Assembly: GCF_001045465.1 (NCBI RefSeq)
Contig: NZ_LFND01000001.1
Coordinates: 496,001-560,000, forward strand
From: Chryseobacterium angstadtii
GTDB lineage: Bacteria; Bacteroidota; Bacteroidia; Flavobacteriales; Weeksellaceae
Reading direction: 5' to 3'
Length of the DNA stretch: 64,000 nucleotides
This document shows, in pieces, positions 1 through 9,781 of the stretch. Numbering within the stretch: position 1 is the first letter of the stretch; each line of letters begins with the position of its first letter. The position numbers and the translations under genes are program-made. The notes below the pieces were generated by a model, which worked only from the letters and a program-made list of their open reading frames with translations, ran no database searches and was not told where the DNA came from.

Positions 1-1260
1 CGGAACCATTAATGTGACAATAAAAGCAGGGATCGTGGCAATAAGTACCCAGATGAAGAATACTTTATATCCTACCCAATCACTGATCATTCCGCTGAAC
101 ATTCCGGGAATCATGACACCGAGGTTCATAATACCGGTTGCAAAGGCATAGTGAGCTGTTTTATGTTCTCCCGGGGCAATCTGCTGCATAATGTAGAGCA
201 TCAGTCCTACAAAGCCGAAACCATAGCCAAAATATTCCACTACAACGGCAACTCCTACCGGAAGCAGTTCTGTCGGCTGAAAATAAGCCAGCAATGCATA
301 CACTACAAAAGGAATATTAAAGGCAGAGCACAACCAGATCAGAGATTTTTTCAGGCCTCTTCCGGCAATGAAATAACCAGCCAGCACAGATCCTAAAATA
401 AATGCCGCTGAGCCATAAGTCCCGTAAATAAGACCAATATCTGAGGTAGACAGGCCCAATCCTCCTGAAGTTCTCGGAGCTTTAAAAAACAAAGGGGCAA
501 TTTTAATGGCGAATCCTTCTGCAAAACGGTACAGGATAATAAAAAGCACGGCCCACATAATATTTTTCTTTTTGAAAAAAGAGGTAATTACTTCCATTAA
601 TTCCTGACGAACATTTCCAGCTTTCCTGACTTGTTTTTGGTTTGCCTGTTTATGTTCTTTCGGTAAAACAATATAATGATAGACCGCTAAAGCCAAAAAC
701 AGCAGACCATAAATTCCCATAATGATCATCCATGCATTAACAACGCCTTCTGTTTTTTCTAAAACTCCGGCAAAATAAACCAGAACTCCACTGCTGATGA
801 TTTTGGCCAGATTGTAGAAAGCTCCCTGCCAGCCAATGTATTTCGCCTGTTCTTTGTTCGTTAAAAAATTAATATACGTACCATCTGCAGCAATATCATG
901 CGTTGCTCCACAAAATGCAACTACTGCAAAAAGGGCAATGCTATATTTAAAAAAATCGGGCAGAGGCAGCGTTAAAGCGATTAAGGCAAACAAAATTCCT
1001 ATGGCAAACTGAGCGGCAACAACAAAGAACTTTTTGGTCTTATAAATTTCGAGGAAAGGACTCCAGAGAGGTTTCAATGTCCACGAAAACATAATAAGAG
1101 CGGTCCAGAAAGTAATTTTTGAATCTGAAACTCCCATATCCTTATACATAATTCCGGAAACTGCATTTATAGTCACAAAGGGAATTCCCATTGCGAAATA
1201 TAAGGTAGAGATCCAGAAGATTGGTTTTACCGAGCGGGCTTCAGTATTGTTGTTTCCCAT
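1..1260 (-). CDS. MFS transporter, AmpG/PAT-like (partial, cut by window start)
   Basis: Inner-membrane permease of the major facilitator superfamily. It reads from an ATG at 1260 (MGNNNTEARSVKPIFWISTL) to the window edge with 420 codons and no stop, so the C-terminus is missing. Hydrophobic segments recur along the whole length, consistent with about 12 membrane helices. The N-terminal half has features I associate with the AmpG/PAT branch (muropeptide or acetyl-CoA-type permeases): a WTLKPLWSPFLE loop after helix 2 and a CGATHDIAADG stretch in helix 4. It lies downstream of susD and susC on the same strand after a 192-bp gap, so it may import a breakdown product of the glycan those proteins bind. 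The substrate cannot be read from the sequence. Confidence 0.85.
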   Translation of the reverse strand, partial: MGNNNTEARSVKPIFWISTLYFAMGIPFVTINAVSGIMYKDMGVSDSKITFWTALIMFSWTLKPLWSPFLEIYKTKKFFVVAAQFAIGILFALIALTLPLPDFFKYSIALFAVVAFCGATHDIAADGTYINFLTNKEQAKYIGWQGAFYNLAKIISSGVLVYFAGVLEKTEGVVNAWMIIMGIYGLLFLALAVYHYIVLPKEHKQANQKQVRKAGNVRQELMEVITSFFKKKNIMWAVLFIILYRFAEGFAIKIAPLFFKAPRTSGGLGLSTSDIGLIYGTYGSAAFILGSVLAGYFIAGRGLKKSLIWLCSAFNIPFVVYALLAYFQPTELLPVGVAVVVEYFGYGFGFVGLMLYIMQQIAPGEHKTAHYAFATGIMNLGVMIPGMFSGMISDWVGYKVFFIWVLIATIPAFIVTLMVP

Positions 1261-1287
1261 ATTCAAACTAAAATATTAAAGATAAAA

Positions 1288-1421
1288 AGAGGCCTCTCAA
1301 AAGTACCATTCCGGGTTGAAACGAAACTAAAATTGAAGAATCCTGAAACTACGCTTTTTAAGAGATTTCTTCTTCCGGAAGGAAAAAAACCAAATTAAAT
1401 CTAACTTTTGAGGCGGCCTCT
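1288..1421. repeat. Inverted repeat element between susD and the MFS gene
   Basis: AGAGGCCTCTCAAAAGT at 1288-1304 is repeated in inverse orientation at 1404-1421 with a one-base insertion. A second short palindrome (CTTCCGGAAG) lies inside near 1372-1381. RNA from either strand could fold into a long-range stem. It may attenuate transcription between susD and the transporter or be a small mobile-element remnant. Confidence 0.5.
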
Positions 1422-1452
1422 GTATCTTTATAACTGACTTGTTTTTAAATGC

Positions 1453-3081
1453 TTATTTTTTATCCCACCACAGTTTGGTACCTCCTGTATCCGGACCTCC
1501 GATATATTGCAGGGCCTGTGCATAGTTCAGGGTATTATTTCTGTATTTGGTTGGGATAGGAATTCTTCTGACCATAGCATCTGTACTGATGGTTCCCTGG
1601 CTGTCATTCAGAACATTTTTGAAAATAATCGGATACCCGGTTCTTCTCTGTTCTGCCCATGCTTCGGATCCGTCAGGATAAATGGCAATCCATTTCTGAG
1701 TCATGATTCTCTCCAGTTTTCTTTCGAAAGTATCGCCATCGTTCCATTTAATGGTAATGGTACTTAACATCGGGCTTCCTGCAGGAATACTGTTTGAAGA
1801 ATTCTTAGTATCAATATAGGGTGCTTCTTTTGAAGTGGCATCTGCGATATAGGTTGCATAAGCAGAACTTTTTCCCCATTCTGCAAATGACATTTCAATT
1901 CCTTTATTATAGTTTACCCCGGCATCTCCGGCACCTGCATACCCTCTGATTGCTGCTTCTGCTTTCAAAAACCAGATTTCTGCAGCAGTGAACACCTTAT
2001 TTTTTCCGCTGCTGTTAGAGAAATAATCTCCTGTTGCAGCTGCAGCGATAGGTTGTGAAAAGTCTCCGTAACGGTCTTTACTTCCACCCAAATCTACACC
2101 TTGTCTTATTCCTATATATTGACCAGCTACAGTAGGATCGGTAGCAGGTTTGGCATAAGCAGGTCTTCTTGGGTCATTAAATCCGTTCATATATGCCATT
2201 AACGGAGCTCCAATTTTACAGTCACCCCATGAATAAATAATATCGCTCAGAGGAGAAGCTCCTCCGTAGTTAATCAAAGCATTGGAAGAATTATCATCAA
2301 TAAATCCTACAGGTGAAGCTAAAGCCTGCTCTGCATAAAGTCTTGACTTCGCAGGATCTGCATAGCTGATTCTCATAGCAAATCTCAATCTTAAAGAATT
2401 CGCAAGTTTGGCCCAGCTAGCCAGGCTGCCTCCGTATATAAGATCTGATTTGCTAATAACCGCCTTATCTTCTACACCCGGGGTTTGCTGAAGATCCGCA
2501 ATAGCAGACGTAAGATCCGAGATAAAATTATTGTAGGCTTCCTGCTGGGAGTCAAAATCGGTAATTCCGGTTGCTACATCCGGGGTTTCAAATTTACTGT
2601 AAATAATAGGTCCGTGTGCATCTGACACTTTGCTGGCAGATATCACTTTAAGAATTTTCACCAGAGCCAGTGATGCTTTAAAATTGATCCCCGGATAGTT
2701 TTTTTGAATTACTGTGTTGATGGCTTTTGATTTATCAAAAACGTCTTCCAGCTGTGTCATCATAATTCTTTCATTCCAGCCGTCCATCATGAAATAAGTG
2801 GTATTATTTCTTCCTCCATTATAGGGAGTAGCCGTACTGAAAAGACCACTGTACATATCTGCGTTAAGATTGGTCTGCAGCTGGTAAATCCAGTTAGTAG
2901 AACTTTCCTGGTTTCTCTGCATCAATTTTAAAGGATTCACAATCTGGGTAAAATCAGCATTAAAATTTTCAGGTCCACCAATATATTCCTGATTATATTT
3001 ATCAAATTCACTTGTACAGCTTAGGGCAGAAGCCAGCATAAGCGCACTGAATGATACTGTTTTAATATATGATATTTTCAT
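1453..3081 (-). CDS. SusD/RagB-family outer-membrane lipoprotein
   Basis: Surface nutrient-binding lipoprotein that works with the SusC-type channel encoded immediately upstream. The N-terminus MKISYIKTVSFSALMLASAL ends in a lipobox with Cys22, giving signal peptidase II processing. At 542 residues it has the usual SusD length. The sequence looks like the SusD-like_2 branch: helical repeats and a C-terminal GSEAWAEQRRTGYP segment typical of the family. Only 12 bp separate it from susC, so the two are co-transcribed. The ligand is unknown; no glycoside hydrolase is present in the visible part of the locus to indicate a polysaccharide. Confidence 0.9.
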   Translation of the reverse strand: MKISYIKTVSFSALMLASALSCTSEFDKYNQEYIGGPENFNADFTQIVNPLKLMQRNQESSTNWIYQLQTNLNADMYSGLFSTATPYNGGRNNTTYFMMDGWNERIMMTQLEDVFDKSKAINTVIQKNYPGINFKASLALVKILKVISASKVSDAHGPIIYSKFETPDVATGITDFDSQQEAYNNFISDLTSAIADLQQTPGVEDKAVISKSDLIYGGSLASWAKLANSLRLRFAMRISYADPAKSRLYAEQALASPVGFIDDNSSNALINYGGASPLSDIIYSWGDCKIGAPLMAYMNGFNDPRRPAYAKPATDPTVAGQYIGIRQGVDLGGSKDRYGDFSQPIAAAATGDYFSNSSGKNKVFTAAEIWFLKAEAAIRGYAGAGDAGVNYNKGIEMSFAEWGKSSAYATYIADATSKEAPYIDTKNSSNSIPAGSPMLSTITIKWNDGDTFERKLERIMTQKWIAIYPDGSEAWAEQRRTGYPIIFKNVLNDSQGTISTDAMVRRIPIPTKYRNNTLNYAQALQYIGGPDTGGTKLWWDKK

Positions 3082-3093
3082 TGTTCTTAAAAA

Positions 3094-5991
3094 TTAGAAG
3101 TTAGCTTTTAGTGACAGACCAATTGATCTGGTAATTGGCATTCCAAACATATCTATTCCTACTCCACCAGGATTCACTCCAGACACTTGTTCCGGATCAA
3201 ATGGAGCATCTTTATACAAGAAAAATAAGTTGCTTCCGATGAGACTCACCGTAGCATTTTCCATATATTTCGAATGAATATCAAATGTATATGAAATTGA
3301 AGCCTGTCTCAGACGTACTGCTGTAGCTTTGTACATATAAGGTTCATCAATGGACCCTGATACTTTTGAATAATATTTTTCCGCATCAGTTAATCCGGTA
3401 TAAGCAGTTCCATTCTCGTAAACAGCATTTGGAATACTTACGCCTCCTCTATCACGGGCATCCGCTGAAGCCTGGCTTACACCAAACTGGTCATTTTTAG
3501 CCTGAGTATAGCCCAATACCTTCCCACCAAACTTACCGTCAATCAGGAAGCTAATTCCTAATTTTCCGATGTTAAATGAGTTATTGAAACCAAGAATAAA
3601 TTTAGGGTTTGGATTTCCAAGATACTGAACCTGATTTTCATCTCTTAATGGAACACCATCTGCATCTACAATAATTCTACCCTGTCCATCTCTTTTGAAT
3701 ACTGATCCGTAAATATCACCAAACGAACCTCCTACCTTCAGTCTGTTATATCCACCACCGGCAAGCACAAAGGTCTTGTCCTCCGGAAGTTTTAAACTGG
3801 AAGGGAACAATTCTTTAATTACATTTTTGTTGGCAGATGCGTTAACCGTTGTTGTCCATCCGAATTTTGGTCCCCCAAATACTTTATAGGATAAGCTGGA
3901 TTCAAAACCTCTATTCTGAATTTTACCGGCATTAATATCAAATCTGCCTGTTCCAAATCCTAAGTTAGAAGAAATTTCAATAGCCTGCAACAACTGGTTG
4001 GACACGATTGAGTTATAATACGTAAAATCGAAACTCAAACGGTTATCAAAAAGTCTTAACTCTGTTCCTGCTTCAAAGGTTTCATTAAGTTCCGGTCTTG
4101 GAAACAGTTCTGAGAAAGCCGGATTGGTAACAGGAGACGAAGTTGGATTGATAACGGTACCTGCATTCACCTGATAAATCTGCGAGCCTGTCAGGAAGGC
4201 CGGAGGTAAGCCCAGACCTACTTTAGCGTAAGAACCTCTTATTTTCCAAAAATTAATGGTTTTTGGAAGAGTAAAAATTTCCGACAGAATGGCATTTATT
4301 CCCACAGATTCATAATCAAAAGATTTTTGGCTGGCATTTGCCAAGCTGGAATCCCAATCGTTTCTGAACGTCAAATCAAGATATATGATTTTTTTATATC
4401 CGACATTGGCACTTGCAAAGACAGACTGCACCTGTTTTTTCGTACTATACTGCAGGTAGCTTATACCGTTTCCGTTCTGGCCCGGCCACTGCAGGTTATT
4501 TTGTGTAAACAGGTTAGGAATCACCAAAAGATTATTTTCAAGACTGCTTGAAGTATATCTTTGAGTGTTGATACTTCCTCCTACTGTAAAATCTAAAGAG
4601 ATATCATCTGTAATTTTCGGGCTACCGCTTAATAAGGCATCCCCATAAGTGGATGAAGTTTCAATAACATCTTTGTAAAGTTTACCATTATCATTTCCTC
4701 CCAATAATACCGGCAGTGAATAAACTGCTACATTACGCTGGCTGTCTGATGTAGTATAACTATAATTTCCTCTTACCCGTGCAGATAACCAAGGATTGAT
4801 CTGATAGCTCAGGGTAGCAGCACTGTAAAGATTTTTATTTTTTGTGGTTACGGGGTTCTGATTAAGAATCCAATACGGGTTTTGAGATTCTACACTAAAA
4901 CTTCCGTCCGGTTTTATTGCCCACCAGTTTTGGGCAGGAAGCAACCTGTTGCTATTTAAGTAAGAATAATTTGAACCACTGAATTGATCAAAATCAATTC
5001 CTCTTGGTAACCAGTAAAGATTCACCAACGGCGAGTAGTAAGAACCCGGTGTCAGTCTGTTTTTACCGTTTTGCAGAGATCCCATAAAGTTGGCATCCAA
5101 AGTCAGTTTATCATCCAAAAATTTACTTGAATTCCTGAAGTTGATATTATACTGATCAAATACGGATGTTGGAATAATCCCTTTATTGGTGGTATTTCCT
5201 ATAGAGAAGAAGTTGTTGGATTTTTCATTTCCTGACTGAAAAGAAATATTATTAACCCATGTAGCTCCTGTCTGTAAGAAATCTTTAAGATAGTCTTTTG
5301 AAGCTCCCTTTACTCCCCAGCTCTGCTGAGAACCTGTTTGTCCGTTTGCAGGATCGTAAGGAATACTCTGCAGATAGCTGTGCTGTAGCTCTGGAAGACT
5401 ATAAGCCTTATCAAGAGTCAAACTTGTATTATACGATAATCTGCTTCTCCCTGCTTTTCCTTTTTTGGTAACAATCAATACTGCTCCATTTCCTCCTGCA
5501 CCTCCGTACAAGGCTGCAGCCGAAGCTCCTTTCAGGAAGTTAATACTTTCAATGTCTTCGGGGTTAATGGAACTTAATACATCTCCTGTATCAGGCATGG
5601 ATGCATAAAAATCAACATTGGGCCCCTTCGTGTTGTTAATAATAGGAATACCATCAATTACATAGAGTGGCTGGCTGTTCCTTGTTGATTTATCTCCCCT
5701 CATTACAACCCTCACTGATCCTCCAACACCGCCATTGGTTTTATTAATCTGCACGTTGGAAACCTTTCCGTTGATTGAATTCAAAAGATTGGGTGTTTTT
5801 ACTTCTGTAAGCTCATCCCCTCCGATCTGCTGACTGGAGTACGTAAGTGAACGCACCTGCCTTTTTATCCCCAAAGAAGTAACAACCACCTCTTCTATTT
5901 TGGTTGTTTTAGCAGTATCTGCCTTTTTTGTTTCCTGTGCGTAGGCAGATAAAGAAATAGCTAATAAAACCGGTATAACAGTTTTTCTCAT
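3094..5991 (-). CDS. SusC/RagA-family TonB-dependent outer-membrane transporter
   Basis: TonB-dependent beta-barrel that imports an oligomer captured by its SusD partner. I place the start at 5991 (MRKTVIPVLLAISLSAYAQ), which gives a clean signal peptide; an in-frame upstream start would add 12 residues in front of it. The mature protein begins with a short linker and EEVVVTSLGIKRQ, without the usual carboxypeptidase-like regulatory domain. The plug follows, with the SusC signature PLYVIDGIPI and INPEDIESINFLKGASAAALYG. The rest is a barrel ending in an aromatic-rich strand and a terminal Phe. The length, 965 residues, is normal. It lies downstream of an AraC regulator on the same strand. Confidence 0.93.
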   Translation of the reverse strand: MRKTVIPVLLAISLSAYAQETKKADTAKTTKIEEVVVTSLGIKRQVRSLTYSSQQIGGDELTEVKTPNLLNSINGKVSNVQINKTNGGVGGSVRVVMRGDKSTRNSQPLYVIDGIPIINNTKGPNVDFYASMPDTGDVLSSINPEDIESINFLKGASAAALYGGAGGNGAVLIVTKKGKAGRSRLSYNTSLTLDKAYSLPELQHSYLQSIPYDPANGQTGSQQSWGVKGASKDYLKDFLQTGATWVNNISFQSGNEKSNNFFSIGNTTNKGIIPTSVFDQYNINFRNSSKFLDDKLTLDANFMGSLQNGKNRLTPGSYYSPLVNLYWLPRGIDFDQFSGSNYSYLNSNRLLPAQNWWAIKPDGSFSVESQNPYWILNQNPVTTKNKNLYSAATLSYQINPWLSARVRGNYSYTTSDSQRNVAVYSLPVLLGGNDNGKLYKDVIETSSTYGDALLSGSPKITDDISLDFTVGGSINTQRYTSSSLENNLLVIPNLFTQNNLQWPGQNGNGISYLQYSTKKQVQSVFASANVGYKKIIYLDLTFRNDWDSSLANASQKSFDYESVGINAILSEIFTLPKTINFWKIRGSYAKVGLGLPPAFLTGSQIYQVNAGTVINPTSSPVTNPAFSELFPRPELNETFEAGTELRLFDNRLSFDFTYYNSIVSNQLLQAIEISSNLGFGTGRFDINAGKIQNRGFESSLSYKVFGGPKFGWTTTVNASANKNVIKELFPSSLKLPEDKTFVLAGGGYNRLKVGGSFGDIYGSVFKRDGQGRIIVDADGVPLRDENQVQYLGNPNPKFILGFNNSFNIGKLGISFLIDGKFGGKVLGYTQAKNDQFGVSQASADARDRGGVSIPNAVYENGTAYTGLTDAEKYYSKVSGSIDEPYMYKATAVRLRQASISYTFDIHSKYMENATVSLIGSNLFFLYKDAPFDPEQVSGVNPGGVGIDMFGMPITRSIGLSLKANF

Positions 5992-6027
5992 AAGGTTTAG
6001 TTTTATTAAGATTTGTTTGAGAATCAA

Positions 6028-6340
6028 CTACATCCCTTTAAATATTGTATACGTTTTAAAAACAAGATTTATCTTCCTATTTCTTTAACATTACATCCTG
6101 TTTACATCAAATAATTAAAGTTTTGTTAAGATTTAATTCATATTAACAAATCTAAATTTTGTACCCAGTCTGATATAATGTTATTTTATCATAAAACGAT
6201 ATTATTTATTCAGGTCTTTTTTCAACATATCATTTACGCTCTGATTTGCAGTAAAATAGGTTAATTCCACATATATTCTTTTCAGTTATTAATGTGACAT
6301 TTTTTTAACACTTTATGATTAAAATGCATCTGATGCCCAT
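6028..6340. other. AT-rich upstream region of susC
   Basis: No gene is visible in this stretch. It must carry the susC promoter and leader. I see no perfect TAnnTTTG box in the expected position and no convincing riboswitch fold. Confidence 0.4.
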
Positions 6341-6369
6341 AAAAAAATCCGGATAAAAAATATCCGGAT
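6341..6369 (-). terminator. Intrinsic terminator of the AraC-family gene
   Basis: A 9-bp perfect stem (ATCCGGATA at 6347-6355, TATCCGGAT at 6361-6369) with an A5 loop. Read on the minus strand it is followed by a run of seven T (6341-6347). It separates the regulator gene at 6410-7288 from susC. Confidence 0.8.
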
Positions 6370-6409
6370 CCTGAGAAGATAAAAATGTATTTCCTTAATT
6401 TAAAAAACG

Positions 6410-7288
6410 TTACTCGATTTTTTTCACGCCTTTAAATAATTCTTTAAATTCAGTGGGTGTTGTTTTTTTAATCGATTTAAACACCTTATTAAAATTGGCA
6501 ATATTATTAAACCCAGCTTCAAAAGCCGTCTCAAAAACGGTCAGATTCTTCTCCATTAACCATCTTGCTGCATAGCTGATCCTTATTTCGTTCAGATAAT
6601 TCACAAAAGTCTTACCTGTTCTTTTTTTGATAAACCGGTTGAAAGTTACACTGCTCATATTAATCAGCGAGGCAGCATCATGCAGTGTGATTTTGCTTTC
6701 AAAGTTTTTATGGACAAAGTCATGCACAATTTTCATTTTATCATTATCTGCAAAGGTTTCAAGCTCTATGCTGTAGGAGGATAAAAGTGTTTTATCTTCT
6801 GCAATGGCCAGTTCATTAAGAATTTTCATGATCTCGATAAAAGATTCAAAACTGCTCATTTTAGATAAATTGAGAAAGGAGTCTTTTAGCTTTTCAGCAG
6901 TTTCCTGCGAAAATAAAATTCCCCGAATCGAGTCCTTCATGAGGTTGCTGATAGGTTTCAGGATGTTTTTATCCATTAATGACTGGTTAAAGAAATCCTG
7001 ATTAAACTGTACTGTAATCTCGTGTGTTTTCCTAGTTTTACATTTATGATTCGCCCAGCAATGGGGCAGATTGGGGCCTACCAAAACCAGCTCTATATCT
7101 CCTATTTCTCCTGTATGATCTCCAATCATCCGGCGGTATCCTTTTCCCTTACTAATAAAATTGATTTCGATTTCCGGGTGATAATGGTACGGAAAATCAA
7201 AAGATGCCTTGATCCTGTCGAACACAAGAAAACTGTCCTCAGGAGATAACGGCGTGATTTCTCTCAAAATATTTTCTAGCTTACTCAT
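6410..7288 (-). CDS. AraC-family transcriptional regulator
   Basis: One-component regulator of 292 residues with an N-terminal cupin-like sensor (about residues 20-90; HYHPEIEINFISKGKGYRR and LVGPNLPHCW) and a C-terminal double helix-turn-helix (about 190-285; ITLHDAASLINMSSVTFNRF and TVFETAFEAGFNNIANFNKVF). Sugar-responsive AraC proteins have this domain order. It lies upstream of susC on the same strand, so it is the natural candidate to control the SusC/SusD/MFS locus. It has its own terminator and is not part of the susC transcript. Confidence 0.9.
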   Translation of the reverse strand: MSKLENILREITPLSPEDSFLVFDRIKASFDFPYHYHPEIEINFISKGKGYRRMIGDHTGEIGDIELVLVGPNLPHCWANHKCKTRKTHEITVQFNQDFFNQSLMDKNILKPISNLMKDSIRGILFSQETAEKLKDSFLNLSKMSSFESFIEIMKILNELAIAEDKTLLSSYSIELETFADNDKMKIVHDFVHKNFESKITLHDAASLINMSSVTFNRFIKKRTGKTFVNYLNEIRISYAARWLMEKNLTVFETAFEAGFNNIANFNKVFKSIKKTTPTEFKELFKGVKKIE

Positions 7289-7532
7289 CTAATCTTTGAA
7301 GAAATTAAAATTATCATTCAATACGGTACTTTTTACAAAATTGATAAAAAACCAATCCACTAATATATAATTTTTATTTTTTCTATGATTTTTATATAAA
7401 AAAATTAAACCAATAGATAAAATGGATAATAGAAATTCAATTGATTGTATAAAAATATATTAATGCAGTCAGGTTTTATTTATTAATAGGCTGAAAACCT
7501 TCTTTTTTGTATCTTTCAACTAAAGTAATTGT

Positions 7533-8399
7533 ATGCCGAAGCAGCTTATTTTTGAAGACCATTATAAAAAACTCGGACTTGAAATATTCTCCGAAGAAAA
7601 TCTGGAAAGTATCAATGGAACGCCATTCAGGTATACTATTAAAATTCTTTTCGTCCCGGAAGGCTATGAACTTACGGTAGATTTCAATCATTATAAAGTT
7701 TCAAAGCCCTCACTCTTTTTTCTCACTACTCAAAATCTTAAAGTAGAAAAAGGAAAAGAAAACGCTATGCTTCTCTACTATAACCGTGATTTCTACTGCA
7801 TCCAGATCCACGACAAAGAAGTGGCCTGCGACGGGCTCCTTTTCCATAATGTATTTGAAATACCTTTCGTAGAACTTACCGATGCAGAAACTTCCGATAT
7901 TAAAAATTTATTCCAACATATAAAAGATGAGCTGGAATGGAAAGATTCCTCTGCGGAGGAAATGATCCGGACGTACGTAAAGCAAATCATTATTCGTGCC
8001 ACCAGAAACTGGAAAAAACAGCATCTGGATAATGATCATATAAAAATACCAGGCAGCGAGCTGGATGTTTTCAGAGATTTCAGCAGGTATCTGGAAATTC
8101 ACTTCAGGGAAAAACACAATGTGGCAGATTATGCGGAACTTCTTCATATGGCTCCCAAAACTTTAACCCATAAGTTTAAAAACCTGAATATAGATTCTCC
8201 GAATCAGTTGATCATCAACAGAATCCTTCTGGAAGCTAAAAGACTGCTTTTTTATACTGACAAACCGGTTAAAGAGGTGGCTTATGATCTTGGTTATGAA
8301 GACCCGGCTTATTTTAACAGACTGTTCACTAATAAAACGGGAAGCACCCCTTCTAATTTCAAAAAAAATTACTCTTCGGGAAAAAAGTACAATATATAA
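7533..8399 (+). CDS. AraC-family transcriptional regulator
   Basis: A 288-residue regulator divergent from the previous AraC gene. The N-terminal 160 residues form a sensor-like domain with little obvious similarity to cupins. The C-terminal domain (about 180-285) is a clear AraC helix-turn-helix pair (NVADYAELLHMAPKTLTHKF; PVKEVAYDLGYEDPAYFNRL; TGSTPSNFKK). The gene precedes an OsmC-type peroxidase in the same direction. That gene has its own promoter box, so regulation of the peroxidase by this protein is only a guess. Confidence 0.88.
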   Translation: MPKQLIFEDHYKKLGLEIFSEENLESINGTPFRYTIKILFVPEGYELTVDFNHYKVSKPSLFFLTTQNLKVEKGKENAMLLYYNRDFYCIQIHDKEVACDGLLFHNVFEIPFVELTDAETSDIKNLFQHIKDELEWKDSSAEEMIRTYVKQIIIRATRNWKKQHLDNDHIKIPGSELDVFRDFSRYLEIHFREKHNVADYAELLHMAPKTLTHKFKNLNIDSPNQLIINRILLEAKRLLFYTDKPVKEVAYDLGYEDPAYFNRLFTNKTGSTPSNFKKNYSSGKKYNI

Positions 8400-8435
8400 G
8401 TCTTTTTATCTATTGAATACAGCTTTTAACCACCA

Positions 8436-8443
8436 TATATTTG
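8436..8443 (+). promoter_or_regulatory. -7 promoter box of the OsmC gene
   Basis: TATATTTG, a perfect match to the Bacteroidetes -7 consensus TAnnTTTG, 44 bp upstream of the ATG at 8488. Confidence 0.6.
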
Positions 8444-8487
8444 TAACATCAAAATCAACATATTAAAAACAACAAAAAACAAACATT

Positions 8488-8904
8488 ATGAGACGTAACG
8501 CAACAGCCGTTTGGAACGGTAACATCAAAGAAGGTAAAGGACATTTAACCACTCAAAGTACCACTTTAAATGAAACTCAGTATTCTTTCAACAGCCGATT
8601 TGCAGACGGAGTGGGAACTAATCCTGAAGAATTGCTGGCTGCAGCGCATGCGGGTTGTTTCACTATGAAGCTAAGTGCAGAGCTTTCCCAGGCAGGTTTT
8701 ACTCCTGAAGAATTAAAAACCACTTCTGTGATTACTCTTGACCCAAGCATAGGAAAAATTACAAAATCTGAATTGACTTTAACAGCAAAAGTTCCGGGAA
8801 TTTCCGAAGAAGATTTCCAGAAATATGCGAAAATAGCTGAAGAAGGTTGCCCGGTAAGTGCGGCTTTCAACTTTGAAATTACGCTGAATGCTACTTTAGC
8901 TTAA
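8488..8904 (+). CDS. OsmC/Ohr-family peroxidase
   Basis: Small thiol peroxidase that reduces organic hydroperoxides in the cytoplasm. The length (138 residues) is standard for OsmC. Both reactive cysteines are present: Cys57 in AAAHAGCFTMKLS and Cys121 in AEEGCPVSAAF. The ending NFEITLNATL is also typical. It has its own -7 box, so it is probably monocistronic. I assign it to OsmC rather than Ohr because of the HAGCFTM motif, but the split between the two is not certain. Confidence 0.92.
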   Translation: MRRNATAVWNGNIKEGKGHLTTQSTTLNETQYSFNSRFADGVGTNPEELLAAAHAGCFTMKLSAELSQAGFTPEELKTTSVITLDPSIGKITKSELTLTAKVPGISEEDFQKYAKIAEEGCPVSAAFNFEITLNATLA

Positions 8905-9110
8905 TTATATAAAAATTCTTTATCTGAACCATTAAGTTTTTTAGGTACAGCTTTTTACATCCGCTGGCGGATTCTTAACTATTCTTCAATGCTTAAAAAA
9001 AACTTAATGGGTTAATTCTTTTCCAGCAGATTATGCGAATCTAGCAGATTTTTCATCAGTTTTTTTTTACGACTCAACAAAAACAGAGGTTTTAAAAAAG
9101 CTTCACAATT

Positions 9111-9134
9111 AAAATATACCGATCGGTATATTTT
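9111..9134. promoter_or_regulatory. Perfect 24-bp palindromic operator of the TetR-led lipid operon
   Basis: The half-site AAAATATACCGA is followed immediately by its exact inverse, giving a 24-bp palindrome with an ACCGATCGGT core, a form common among TetR-family operators. It ends 3 bp upstream of the -7 box at 9138-9145, so a bound dimer would cover the -33 region. Autorepression by the TetR protein encoded 31 bp downstream is the simplest reading. Confidence 0.8.
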
Positions 9135-9137
9135 TTG

Positions 9138-9145
9138 TATATTTG
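9138..9145 (+). promoter_or_regulatory. -7 promoter box of the TetR-thiolase-thioesterase-FabF operon
   Basis: TATATTTG, a perfect TAnnTTTG match 20 bp upstream of the ATG at 9166 and directly downstream of the palindromic operator. Confidence 0.7.
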
Positions 9146-9165
9146 TAAGGAAATTAAACATTTAA

Positions 9166-9771
9166 ATGTCAAAAGCAGAAAAGACAAAACAGTTCATTAT
9201 TGAGAAAACAGCTTCTTTGTTCAATACCAAAGGCTATATGGCTACGTCTTTATCAGATATTACAGAAGCTACAGGCCTCACAAAAGGAAGCATATATGGA
9301 AACTTTGGAAATAAAAATGAAGTGGCACTTGAAGTCTACAAATATAATTCAAGTCTTTTAGCTAAGAATATGAACCGTTCTTTAGGGGACGAATTTCCAA
9401 GCACCATTGATAAACTGAATGCTTTTGTGAATTTCTACAGAAAAAACTGGAAAACGGTATTTGAAAATGGCGGCTGCCCTTTAATGAATGCCGCAACAGA
9501 AGCTGACGATACTTTTCCGGGGCTGAAAAAACAGGTGACACAATCTTTTGAAGGCTGGATCAAAAAAATAGCAGACGTTATTGAAGAAGGACAGAAAACC
9601 GGAGAAATACAGCCGGATTTAAATGCTGATGAATACGGCTCTCTTTTTATTATGCTGGTAGAAGGCGGAATACTGCTCGCCAAAACCACAGAAGACGAAA
9701 GCTATCTGCATCTGGCTTTAGACAGGATATTATTCATGATCAACAAAGAACTCAACATACTTCCTTCCTAA
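9166..9771 (+). CDS. TetR-family transcriptional repressor
   Basis: A 201-residue regulator with an N-terminal helix-turn-helix (about residues 10-55; TSLSDITEATGLTKGSIYGN) and a helical C-terminal ligand domain resembling the TetR_C branch that contains GGCPLMNAATEADD. It is the first gene of a tight operon: the thiolase starts 10 bp after its stop. The palindrome overlapping its promoter suggests autoregulation. Its ligand may be an acyl-CoA, given the downstream genes; this is inference. Confidence 0.9.
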   Translation: MSKAEKTKQFIIEKTASLFNTKGYMATSLSDITEATGLTKGSIYGNFGNKNEVALEVYKYNSSLLAKNMNRSLGDEFPSTIDKLNAFVNFYRKNWKTVFENGGCPLMNAATEADDTFPGLKKQVTQSFEGWIKKIADVIEEGQKTGEIQPDLNADEYGSLFIMLVEGGILLAKTTEDESYLHLALDRILFMINKELNILPS

Positions 9772-9781
9772 ATATTTCAAT

